Of a stretch of DNA of 20,811 bases, positions 1 to 6,681 are shown piece by piece. The notes under the pieces were generated by a model. It had not been told where the DNA came from, did no database searches, and was given only the letters and a program-made list of their open reading frames with translations. The DNA comes from UBA10107 sp964572885. Its GTDB lineage: Archaea > Nanobdellota > Nanobdellia > Woesearchaeales > UBA10107. Each line of letters opens with the position of its first letter. Within the stretch, counting starts at the first letter, position 1. The stretch is taken from contig CAZNFC010000005.1 of assembly GCA_964572885.1 (NCBI GenBank), forward strand, positions 1-20,811, read 5' to 3'. The position numbers and the translations under genes are program-made.

Positions 1-98
1 AAGGTCCTGTTCAAGAAAGCAGAGAAATTGTTGAGGGATACGATTTAGACAAGGCGGTAGACGCTTCTAATGGGGAAGTTCGGAATAATAGGAAATAG
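1..98 (+). other. Possible 3' tail of an upstream gene (frame unresolved)
   Basis: Two frames are open from the window edge. One starts at base 1 and ends at a TAG at 46-48; it gives a short Lys-rich helical tail (KVLFKKAEKLLRDTI). The other starts at base 3 and ends at a TAG at 96-98, overlapping the proposed start of the next gene by 29 nt. Either could be the end of an upstream coding region. Only 15 to 31 codons are visible, so no product can be named and the frame cannot be chosen. Confidence 0.25.
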
Positions 99-1008
99 CG
101 TGAGCTATTCAAAAATAGAAAAGATGATAAATATGTTAACAAACAATACGGCTATGGTTGGGGGAAGAAGCGAGAATAGTGGGCACTCTTCACACTTACC
201 TTCAGGCCTGCCAATTGGTCTGCCGACAGGAGATATTGTCAGAGTTGTTTCATTTGAAAGTGCAGTAAGGAGATGCCTTGAAGAAAATATAGAGCAGCTT
301 CTTACAAACGGATCTCCATATGCTCGAATGGCTTCCGAATCTGAAAAGAAAGAAATACACTTAGCAAGTCATTTAGTTGAGCTTCCGGATGCTTCTTGGA
401 CAGAGCTTTCAAACGTTCTTCATAACGATATGGATTATTCCCGTAGAATCGGAGACAAATTTGATATTCCTGACTTCAATCACTTGACAGCCACTTTCAT
501 AGCAACGTATATGATTGCCAGGGAAATGGGTTATGAACGAAAGCAGAGCATAGAGATTGCGACTGGGGGATTTGTACATGATATCAAAAAACATCCAGGA
601 ATATCGCACAAGCCGGATAAGCTTACCGAAGCGGAATGGATAATAGATGAACTTCATCCGATAGAAGGATATAGGCTTTTTGTGAAAGCTGGAGAAACAA
701 GACAGGCAGTTCTTGATTCTATATATCTGCATCAGAAATGGATACGCATCAATCCTGGTTCAATAAGAAGGAGCTATCCAAGAGATTCTCCTGATCCTAC
801 AATTTATGCGTCGATTACTGCAGGTGGAGATGTCGGAGATGTCTTATTGCGAGGAAGGAACTATAGAAAAGACGAAGAAGCGAGAAATGGTTCTGTGCGA
901 AAGACAATAAGTGAATTAGAAAGGGAATCGCTTGAGTCGGAAGACGGCCTGCATTTCGAGAGAAGAGTAGTTGAGGCGTATGTTCCTATATTAAGAAAAG
1001 CGTTGTAG
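70..1008 (+). CDS. HD-GYP-like metal-dependent phosphohydrolase family protein (degenerate)
   Basis: The 312-residue product carries the HD-GYP motif order in residues about 135-268: H138, the HD pair H170-D171 in FVHDIKKHPG, H196 in HPIEGY, LHQKW around H221 where HD-GYP enzymes have HHE, an SYP (235-237) where they have GYP, and GGDVGDVLLRGRNYRK (252-267), which matches the usual ADVFDALTSxRPYR helix with D254 as metal ligand. HD-GYP proteins hydrolyse cyclic dinucleotides in bacteria; here the HHE and GYP signatures are altered, so substrate and activity are uncertain. Residues 1-55 are low-complexity and look unconserved. The start at 70 has only a weak GGCGG upstream; ATG 124 or 133 are alternatives. 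No membrane segment or receiver domain is seen. The gene looks less AT-rich than the lipoprotein gene downstream, by eye. Membership of the HD superfamily is fairly secure; the enzyme role is inferred. Confidence 0.7.
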   Translation: MGKFGIIGNSVSYSKIEKMINMLTNNTAMVGGRSENSGHSSHLPSGLPIGLPTGDIVRVVSFESAVRRCLEENIEQLLTNGSPYARMASESEKKEIHLASHLVELPDASWTELSNVLHNDMDYSRRIGDKFDIPDFNHLTATFIATYMIAREMGYERKQSIEIATGGFVHDIKKHPGISHKPDKLTEAEWIIDELHPIEGYRLFVKAGETRQAVLDSIYLHQKWIRINPGSIRRSYPRDSPDPTIYASITAGGDVGDVLLRGRNYRKDEEARNGSVRKTISELERESLESEDGLHFERRVVEAYVPILRKAL

Positions 1009-1014
1009 TCATGC

Positions 1015-1085
1015 CAAAGTTTTTGTGAGGGAAACTTCACAGAGCCTTTGTTTGTTGGGGTTGGGCCGCAGGAGAAATCCTGCGG
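1015..1085 (+). ncRNA. Two consecutive GAAA-tetraloop hairpins (structured RNA or mRNA element)
   Basis: Hairpin 1 spans 1015-1050. GTGAGG (1025-1030) pairs with CTTCAC (1035-1040) around a GAAA loop. The stem continues through U-A and U-G pairs (1021-1024 with 1041-1044), one mismatch, and CAAAG (1015-1019) with CTTTG (1046-1050), about 15 pairs in total. Hairpin 2 spans 1066-1085: CCGCAGGA, GAAA loop, TCCTGCGG, a perfect 8-bp stem. The pair begins 7 nt after the stop of the HD-GYP-like gene and ends 24 nt before the ATG of a small ORF. There is no U-tract after hairpin 2, so simple termination is unlikely. It could be a 3'-UTR element, a 5' leader element or an independent RNA. The fold is read by eye and no RNA family is recognised. 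Confidence 0.5.
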
Positions 1086-1108
1086 TTCCTTATATTCATG
1101 GGGGAAAT

Positions 1109-1264
1109 ATGTTAGAGACAGTATTTATGACAATGGGACTTGGAATAATAGCAAAATTCGTAGAGTTCAAGTTAGATAAGCATATATCATTCGAGAAAGA
1201 ATGGGTCGGCGTTGAGGAATTAACTCCGAAACCAATGTTAAGTGAAGATGTTGAAGTGTTCTAA
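1109..1264 (+). CDS. Hypothetical small protein (51 aa)
   Basis: This start is chosen because GGGGGAA (1100-1106) sits just upstream of ATG 1109. A longer reading from GTG 1025 would translate both RNA hairpins and has a Gly/Arg-rich, non-protein-like first part. The 51-residue product has a moderately hydrophobic N-terminus (MLETVFMTMGLGIIAKFVEF) followed by a charged C-terminus ending SEDVEVF. No family is recognised. It ends 18 nt before the convergent stop of the lipoprotein gene. It could be translated under control of the upstream hairpins, or be a chance ORF. Confidence 0.4.
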   Translation: MLETVFMTMGLGIIAKFVEFKLDKHISFEKEWVGVEELTPKPMLSEDVEVF

Positions 1265-1282
1265 GATTTTATACTTTCTTAA

Positions 1283-1708
1283 TTAAGAACTATTCGTAAC
1301 TTTAATATATTTTATCGTTAGTTCGTTTTCTGATATTGACGCATTTAAAGGTAATGTTGAACTCACTCGCAGTAGTTGTATTTCTCCAGGCAAGATTGTA
1401 GTCTCTGAAAATGCATATTTAGCACTAGTTTCTAAATAGAGCCTGTCATAGGCGATTCCATTAGCTTTTGTTTGAGCCGTACCTAAATAATATATTTTAC
1501 TAACATTATCTATATTATTTACCTCAATGACAAAATTAATATTTTTGTATTGCTGATTATTAATGACAGTTTCATTCATTACTGTAAACAAAACACCATT
1601 AACATTAACTGGTTCTTTAGAGAAGTAATTGGAAGGAACACTTTTGGAAAAGATTGGAGTGCAGGCAACTATAAATATAATCAGAAATACGTACCAAATC
1701 TTATTCAT
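1283..1708 (-). CDS. Predicted lipoprotein with an Ig-like (DUF4352-like) domain
   Basis: The product from ATG 1708 is 141 residues. It starts with a lipoprotein signal: MNK, a hydrophobic core, and the lipobox IVAC with Cys16 as the predicted lipidated residue. The mature part (about residues 17-141) is a beta-rich Ser/Thr/Asn-rich domain with N-x-S/T sequons. The late ILPGEIQLLRV segment recalls the PGE turn of DUF4352-like extracellular Ig-fold domains; that similarity is tentative. A start at 1783 would overlap the end of aEF-1-beta by 44 nt and add a charged, non-signal N-terminus, so it was rejected. A TATA-like CTTTATATCTT (1729-1739) lies about 26 nt upstream of ATG 1708, consistent with leaderless transcription. 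Function unknown. Confidence 0.65.
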   Translation of the reverse strand: MNKIWYVFLIIFIVACTPIFSKSVPSNYFSKEPVNVNGVLFTVMNETVINNQQYKNINFVIEVNNIDNVSKIYYLGTAQTKANGIAYDRLYLETSAKYAFSETTILPGEIQLLRVSSTLPLNASISENELTIKYIKVTNSS

Positions 1709-1728
1709 AAACTTAAGAATGTTTCTGT

Positions 1729-1739
1729 CTTTATATCTT
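1729..1739 (-). promoter_or_regulatory. TATA-like box for the lipoprotein gene
   Basis: On the minus strand AAGATATAAAG is centred about 26 nt upstream of ATG 1708, the spacing expected for a leaderless archaeal transcript. It overlaps the aEF-1-beta stop codon at its edge. Confidence 0.4.
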
Positions 1740-2015
1740 TTATCCAAATGCTCTCGATATAGCATGCACTTCAACACTTTCAACGCCAGACACAGTTCCG
1801 ACCAACTTCTCTAAAGGTTCCATGTCGCCTTTTGATTCATCCATGTTGAACTTAATCAATAATGAAACAAGTCCGAAACCTATCGGTTCTTTCTCGACAT
1901 TCATTATAGTTCCGCCGAAATCGATTATTATCTTCTTAGAATCATCTTCAACTTTAGAAAGATCAACTTCTGGGCTTTCAGGCATTATCTTTAAAGTAAC
2001 AATGACTCTTGCCAT
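1740..2015 (-). CDS. Translation elongation factor aEF-1-beta
   Basis: The 91-residue protein starts MARVIVTLKIMPESPEVDL and ends VEVHAISRAFG, both typical of archaeal EF-1-beta, the guanine-nucleotide exchange factor that recharges aEF-1-alpha with GTP. The length matches the family (about 90 residues). ATG 2015 is chosen over an upstream ATG at 2063 because the family starts here and because it follows the stop of the zinc-ribbon gene with one base between them, so the two are translated from one mRNA. This gene pair is conserved across archaea. Identification is secure. Confidence 0.93.
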   Translation of the reverse strand: MARVIVTLKIMPESPEVDLSKVEDDSKKIIIDFGGTIMNVEKEPIGFGLVSLLIKFNMDESKGDMEPLEKLVGTVSGVESVEVHAISRAFG

Positions 2016-2016
2016 A

Positions 2017-2184
2017 TTAATTCGGGCCTGTAAATCCACATTCAGAAACGTATCTTGCAGCAATACTTCTACAATGACCGCATCTCACTATCTTTTCTTT
2101 GCACGCAGGACAATTGAACGTAACTGAACCTTCACTGTTTGTAAGCTTCTTCTTGCATGTTATGCACATTAGTTCTGATGCCAT
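2017..2184 (-). CDS. Small zinc-ribbon RNA-binding protein (HVO_2753-like)
   Basis: The 55-residue product from ATG 2184 has zinc-knuckle pairs C7/C10, C25/C28 and C35/C38, and a C-terminal ECGFTGPN with C49. It matches the archaeal small zinc-finger family annotated as Zn-ribbon RNA-binding protein with a function in translation, encoded next to aEF-1-beta in many archaea. Family members usually have four paired knuckles; here the fourth reads VSECG where CPxCG is expected, so one of eight Cys is missing. The upstream ATG at 2217 lies in the promoter and was rejected. A TATA-like sequence centred about 26 nt upstream supports a leaderless start at 2184. Confidence 0.85.
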   Translation of the reverse strand: MASELMCITCKKKLTNSEGSVTFNCPACKEKIVRCGHCRSIAARYVSECGFTGPN

Positions 2185-2205
2185 AGTATTTTCGATTAAG
2201 GTTTT

Positions 2206-2214
2206 ATTTATAAA
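2206..2214 (-). promoter_or_regulatory. TATA-like box for the zinc-ribbon/aEF-1-beta operon
   Basis: The minus-strand sequence TTTATAAAT is centred 26 nt upstream of ATG 2184. It is the best TATA match in the divergent intergenic region 2185-2296. Confidence 0.5.
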
Positions 2215-2249
2215 CATTACCTTTTAACCAACACTAAGTAGTTAAAAAG

Positions 2250-2258
2250 TTATATATA
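2250..2258 (+). promoter_or_regulatory. TATA-like box for the coiled-coil gene
   Basis: TTATATATA lies about 43 nt before ATG 2297. Transcription from it would begin near 2280, leaving a short leader with GGGGG (2282-2286) as a likely ribosome binding site. A second AT-rich TTTATATA at 2274-2281 is too close to the start codon. Confidence 0.4.
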
Positions 2259-2296
2259 GCTTACGTCTTAAGGTTTATATAGGGGGTTTAAAGGTA

Positions 2297-4114
2297 ATGC
2301 TAAAGAAAGAGTCTAACGTATCCAAAAAAATGGATGAACTTCTTGGCAAGCCTCCCGTTCCGGTTGTTTCTAAGACCCAATTAAGCGCCAGAGAAGATGA
2401 GATCCTGAATCTTAGAGTAAGGCTTCAAAGAAGAGAAAAAGATATTGAAGAAAAAGAAAAGAACATGAGATATGAATTAAAAGAATTGCAGATGCAGGTT
2501 GACGGCTTAAGAAAAGCAAGAGAGAAGTTATGGGATGAGATAGAATCATTGAAAAAAGGAAAAGAAAAATCAGAAACTTCTCTTAGTGATGTTATAAAGC
2601 AAGTCAAGGAAAATAGAAAACAGATCCAGGATGCAGAAGTAATAAACAAGACAGTAAAGAAGAGAGAATCACAATTAAAAGAATGGGCTGAGCAATTAGC
2701 CAAGAGAGCAAAAGTGCTTGCAGACAAGGAAAGACAATTATCAGTCATCAATAGAGAAATATCAGACAAAGAGACGACTCTAAACAGGGTGTCTGCCATG
2801 ATAAATTCAGAAAGAGAAGCATTCGAAAGCAAGAGAAATAAACTTCTAAAAGAAATAGACGAATTAGAGAGGAAAAAATCGGTCATCAAACAGGAAGTTC
2901 ATAACATCCACAATGACTTATCATTGGAAAATCAGAAATTAAATCAGACGATGAAAGATATAAAGGAACTTTATATTGCTGCAGGAAAAAAGAATGAAGC
3001 TGCTGATGAAAGAGCAAAAGATATGGAAGAGGACATGGACAGGAAAAAACATCTTATGTCTATGGAATTAGGGAAGAAACAGATAGCTTTGGAAAATAAA
3101 GAGCAAAGCCTTGCAAAGTTCAGCTCAGAGCTTGATAAAAAAGAATCAGGATTAAAATCATGGAGTTCGGCGCTTAAGCAGAAAGAATCAAATCTTCCTT
3201 TATTGAGAAAAGAAGAAGAGATGACGAGAAAGAGTATAATAGAGCTGACAACAGAAGAGAGGATGGTCGAGCAGAGGATAACAGAGAAGCAGAGCAAATT
3301 AGGAGCTTTGGAGATGGATTACAAGAACAAATTAAATGACCTTAAGGTCAATCAGGGCATCTTAGATTCAAAGGAAGATGAGATAGTCAAGAGAGTCAAG
3401 CAGATGGAAGAAGATGAGAAAGAGATTGCTGAAAAGGAAGAGGAATTTATCGAGCAATTGGACGAATTGGAGAAACAAAAGAGATTGTTTGACAGAAAAA
3501 CAGGAGAATTCAGCACTTTGATCAGCAGAGTCAAGAATGTGGACAAAGAAAAGTCGGAATTGAGGAATTGGGAGATGGAATTGGAGAAGAAAGAGCAGAA
3601 GATATTGAAGACATCAGAATACAAGCTTAATATTGCTAATCTAAAGAGAGAAAAGGAAGAATTGGAATCAGAATTAAAGAAATTGAAGCCTAAACTATCA
3701 AAAGCAAAAGATATTGATTCGAAGATGATAATGAGAGAGAGGATGCTTAAAGAAAAAGAGGACAGGATCAGGCAGATGTTTGATGAGCTCACTTCAGAGA
3801 GAGAAGCATTGGTCGGAAAAGGAATATCGACTTACTTTGAGAATCCGGATCAACTGGCAAAGATAACTCCTGATGAGACAGAGATGAGCGAAGCAGTCCA
3901 GATGGTCGAAGAAAAGTCACCAAGCAATTTCAGCGTCCTTGCAATGATACATGACGCAAGAAATGCATTGAATATGAAGAAAGTCGATGATGCAAAGCAT
4001 ATATACTCAAAACTGAATGATGTTTACAAGAAGCTTCCTAAGACAGGAGAAAAAAGAAAATTATACTATGAAATTCTTGAACTCAAGACGGATATTGAGC
4101 TTTCCAGCTTTTAA
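2297..4114 (+). CDS. Long coiled-coil protein with a C-terminal helical-repeat module
   Basis: The 605-residue product is almost entirely Lys/Glu/Arg/Gln/Leu-rich heptad-like sequence from about residue 45 to 520, with no Walker motifs, so it is not an SMC or Rad50 ATPase. Residues 1-45 hold a Pro/Val linker (GKPPVPVV). The last 65 residues (541-605) form a different, TPR-like helical module: AMIHDARNALNMKKVDDAKH, then YSKLNDVYKKL, then KRKLYYEILELK. No signal peptide or membrane segment is seen, so it is probably cytoplasmic and structural or scaffolding. GGGGG (2282-2286) is a plausible ribosome binding site. Its 3' end overlaps the convergent RtcA gene by 32 nt. No specific function is recognised. 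Confidence 0.8.
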   Translation: MLKKESNVSKKMDELLGKPPVPVVSKTQLSAREDEILNLRVRLQRREKDIEEKEKNMRYELKELQMQVDGLRKAREKLWDEIESLKKGKEKSETSLSDVIKQVKENRKQIQDAEVINKTVKKRESQLKEWAEQLAKRAKVLADKERQLSVINREISDKETTLNRVSAMINSEREAFESKRNKLLKEIDELERKKSVIKQEVHNIHNDLSLENQKLNQTMKDIKELYIAAGKKNEAADERAKDMEEDMDRKKHLMSMELGKKQIALENKEQSLAKFSSELDKKESGLKSWSSALKQKESNLPLLRKEEEMTRKSIIELTTEERMVEQRITEKQSKLGALEMDYKNKLNDLKVNQGILDSKEDEIVKRVKQMEEDEKEIAEKEEEFIEQLDELEKQKRLFDRKTGEFSTLISRVKNVDKEKSELRNWEMELEKKEQKILKTSEYKLNIANLKREKEELESELKKLKPKLSKAKDIDSKMIMRERMLKEKEDRIRQMFDELTSEREALVGKGISTYFENPDQLAKITPDETEMSEAVQMVEEKSPSNFSVLAMIHDARNALNMKKVDDAKHIYSKLNDVYKKLPKTGEKRKLYYEILELKTDIELSSF

Positions 4115-5135
4115 CTAATGATATTTCTTTCTTTTCAGGATCAACATCGAATTTAACATCAAGGAATTTTTCTGTGACATAAATATTCGCTAATGTGTGT
4201 TTAGTTATCTCAGAAGTTTTTATCTTTCCTCCAAGAATTCCCAGAAATGGAATAAGATTGTCTGCCATGTATTTATCTACAGCAGCTCCTGACTTTATCT
4301 CATCTATCAATTGTTTTGCGCAAGATCTTCCGACATCTTCAGATGATAAATGAATATCTCCAAGATTGTCTCTACCTAAGATAACATCAACATCGTCATT
4401 CGTTGAATGTAAAGACCACAATACTATTCCACAACCATCTGATTCAGATTCTGAATATTGGACTTCTATATTTATCGGACATGAAAGTTTCTTTAAATCA
4501 GCCGTCGCTGCCTGCGCTATCCTTTCAGCGACTAATTTCTTCTGCAGATTCTTAGAGCTGTTCACAATTCCTTTTATTGAAAGTAATCTCCCTTGATTAG
4601 TCATTATCATTTGATCTTTGTTTTCTTTAGGAGAAACAGAAATTTCAATTAATCCCTGTCCTTTCGGATAATAGCCTCTCTTAATTATTTTAAAATCAAT
4701 ATCTGCATACTTTTTAACATGAGGGATGAAAATATGCTTGAAATAATCTGCAGGCATGCTCCATTGCGTGTCTGTTCCTCCTTTTATTGTTAAATTTGTT
4801 TTCTTCTTGGAGAAAATCATCGGTATAATCAAAGACTGCAGAAATAATGTTATCGAGCCTGCCGTTTCAATATCTACTTCAAGTTTTCCTCCTTTGTATA
4901 TTCCTGGATCAAATGTAATCTCTTTAGAGCCTAATTCATTTCCATGAACATCTGCATTGCATAGTTTCTTTAACGCTTCAATCGATTCAAGAAGTTGTTT
5001 TTTTAGTCCAGGATCTTTTCTTCCCTGCCTTATATTTGTAACCTTAAATATTTTTCCGGTAAAAACAGATAATCCTAACGCAGTCCTTACTATCTGCCCT
5101 CCTCCTGATTCAAATGAGCCGTCCAATTCAATCAT
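4083..5135 (-). CDS. rtcA: RNA 3'-terminal phosphate cyclase
   Basis: RtcA converts RNA 3'-phosphate ends to 2',3'-cyclic phosphates using ATP through an enzyme-AMP intermediate. The 350-residue protein begins MIELDGSFESGGGQIVRTAL (family hallmark GxxxEGGGQIxR, here SGGGQIVR at 10-17). It carries RGYYPKGQG at 153-161 and the C-terminal KHTLANIYVTEKFL, where H313 aligns with the histidine that is adenylylated in characterised RtcA. It is the usual RtcA length plus a short Lys-rich tail; the last 10 or so codons overlap the convergent coiled-coil gene. It starts 31 nt downstream of the PurA stop, with an AT-rich segment between, so it may be co-transcribed or have its own promoter. Confidence is high for the cyclase rather than the inactive Rcl1-like branch because the catalytic His is present. 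Confidence 0.93.
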   Translation of the reverse strand: MIELDGSFESGGGQIVRTALGLSVFTGKIFKVTNIRQGRKDPGLKKQLLESIEALKKLCNADVHGNELGSKEITFDPGIYKGGKLEVDIETAGSITLFLQSLIIPMIFSKKKTNLTIKGGTDTQWSMPADYFKHIFIPHVKKYADIDFKIIKRGYYPKGQGLIEISVSPKENKDQMIMTNQGRLLSIKGIVNSSKNLQKKLVAERIAQAATADLKKLSCPINIEVQYSESESDGCGIVLWSLHSTNDDVDVILGRDNLGDIHLSSEDVGRSCAKQLIDEIKSGAAVDKYMADNLIPFLGILGGKIKTSEITKHTLANIYVTEKFLDVKFDVDPEKKEISLVKSWKAQYPS

Positions 5136-5166
5136 GTCAATACAAATTAATATAGAATATAAAAGA

Positions 5167-6621
5167 TTATCTGATTATCGTCTGATTCCTGTCAGGACCT
5201 ACTGAAACGACAGCAACTTTTCCTCTTGTGAATCTTTCAAAGTCTTCAATAGATTGTCTTAGACTTTGAGGAAGTCTTTGATAAGTCCTTACTCTCGTTA
5301 TGTCTCCGTATCCTCTGTATTCTTTATTCAATGGCTCGGCACTTCTCAAGAAAGTCCCGTCTTTATCGAATTCGCTTGTTGAATCTGATCCTGTCTTATA
5401 TGCATAGCAAATACTAAATTTATCCACACCCATTATCGCATCAGTCTTTGTAAGCGCCATGATTGGACCGTTTATCCTCACTGCATGTCTTGCAGCGACT
5501 GCATCAGTCCATCCGATTCTTCTCGGCCTTCCTGTGGTTGCTCCAAATTCGTCTGCTGCAAGCCTCATAAATTCTGCCTGGACGAGCGGATCTGCTGAAT
5601 TAAGTCCTTTTATTATTCTTGGATGAGAGTGATTATATCTTACTCTGCCGTCTTTTAATTGATAAGGAATCCTGTGCTTCTTCAACTCTCTTTCTCTGTC
5701 ATGCCTGGAACTTCCATTTGCTAATGTTTCGGCACAATATTCTTCAGAAGCTCTTCCTCCCAATTCGGTTGGGAATGGTCCTGCTCCTACTCTTGTCATG
5801 AATGGGAATTTAAATATAGTTATAGGTAAATCAATATCTTTTGCAGACAATCCGACTCCTGTTGCTGTTCCGTTAAGAGAGCAGTCTGATGAAGTTACAT
5901 AAGGATAAGTTCCATGTTCAATGCTAAGAAGCAGTCCCTGCGCTCCTTCTAAAAGTATTTTCCTTCCTCTTTCCATATATCTGTGCATTTCTTTTACAGT
6001 ATCTCTTACGAATGGTTTTATTCTTTCTGCATAAGGTCTTAGTCCTTCAACTATCCTGTCTATTTCACGTTGAGAAACATTTCCTTTCTTATAATGTTCC
6101 AAAGCTCTCCTTATTTTATTTGGCAAATCCTGGTGGTACAAATCTCCTATTGTAACTCCTCTTCTTGCTATTTTGTCGCTGTAACAAGGCCCGATTCCTC
6201 TTCCTGTGGAACCTACTCCTCCATTTTTTTGTGAAACATTCTTTGCCTTGTCTATTCCAATATGATAGAGCATTATCACATGTGCATCTTTGCTTACCAT
6301 CAGATTATTGCAGCTTATTCCATCTGCGTTTAATGAAGTGATTTCGTCGCAAAGAACAGAAATATCAATCACCATTCCATTTCCAAGAATATTTACCTTG
6401 CCTACAGAGTCATATTCAATTCCGACCGGGATTAAATGGAAAATTCTCTGCTTGCCGTTAACAACAACAGTATGTCCTGCATTATTCCCGCCTGTTCCTC
6501 TGGCTATGACATCCACATGCGCAGCGAGCAAATCAACAATTTTCCCCTTGCCTGTATCTCCAAATTGTCCGTCTCCGATAGCTACAGTTTTTACTCCTTT
6601 CAATAATGTTTCTAAATTCAT
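5167..6621 (-). CDS. purA: Adenylosuccinate synthetase
   Basis: PurA joins IMP and aspartate using GTP, the first committed step to AMP. The 484-residue protein shows the P-loop-like GDGQFGDTGKGK (16-27), GGNNAGHT with H50 (44-51), GSTGRGIGP (137-145), EGAQG (225-229), VTSSD (242-246), TRVGAGPFPTEL (276-287), TGRPRR (363-368) and the C-terminal VSVGPDRNQTI. D22 is the usual catalytic Asp; the next residue is Thr where most enzymes have Glu (GDEGKGK). It is about 50 residues longer than the common bacterial form, and most of the excess is an Arg/Lys/His-rich insertion at about 301-350, just before the IMP-binding TTGRPRR region. ATG 6621 has GTGGGGC 5 to 11 nt upstream. An AT-rich TATA-like segment lies near 6650. 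Confidence 0.93.
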   Translation of the reverse strand: MNLETLLKGVKTVAIGDGQFGDTGKGKIVDLLAAHVDVIARGTGGNNAGHTVVVNGKQRIFHLIPVGIEYDSVGKVNILGNGMVIDISVLCDEITSLNADGISCNNLMVSKDAHVIMLYHIGIDKAKNVSQKNGGVGSTGRGIGPCYSDKIARRGVTIGDLYHQDLPNKIRRALEHYKKGNVSQREIDRIVEGLRPYAERIKPFVRDTVKEMHRYMERGRKILLEGAQGLLLSIEHGTYPYVTSSDCSLNGTATGVGLSAKDIDLPITIFKFPFMTRVGAGPFPTELGGRASEEYCAETLANGSSRHDRERELKKHRIPYQLKDGRVRYNHSHPRIIKGLNSADPLVQAEFMRLAADEFGATTGRPRRIGWTDAVAARHAVRINGPIMALTKTDAIMGVDKFSICYAYKTGSDSTSEFDKDGTFLRSAEPLNKEYRGYGDITRVRTYQRLPQSLRQSIEDFERFTRGKVAVVSVGPDRNQTIIR

Positions 6622-6681
6622 TGTGCCCCACTTTATCTTAAATACTTAATATAAATACTTTACTATGTCTCAAAGAAGTAG

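Noticed and set aside
1061..1090. tRNA-like T-arm or variable arm
   Set aside because: GCGGTTC recalls a T-arm, but there is no matching 3' arm, acceptor stem or anticodon arm.
1025..1108. Longer form of the 51-residue ORF starting at GTG 1025
   Set aside because: It would translate through both GAAA hairpins, and the best ribosome binding site is just before ATG 1109.
1276..1289. Perfect 14-bp palindrome TTCTTAATTAAGAA
   Set aside because: It is pure AT-rich sequence between two convergent stop codons with no second copy nearby; it could be chance or part of a weak bidirectional terminator.
2425..3792. Long Ser/Phe/Leu-rich open frames on the minus strand opposite the coiled-coil gene
   Set aside because: They are the antisense image of Lys/Glu-rich AGA/GAA codons (TCT/TTC); their composition is not protein-like and the sense frame is continuous.
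2297..4114. SMC/Rad50-type ATPase
   Set aside because: No Walker A, Walker B or signature motif; only coiled coil with a small helical tail.
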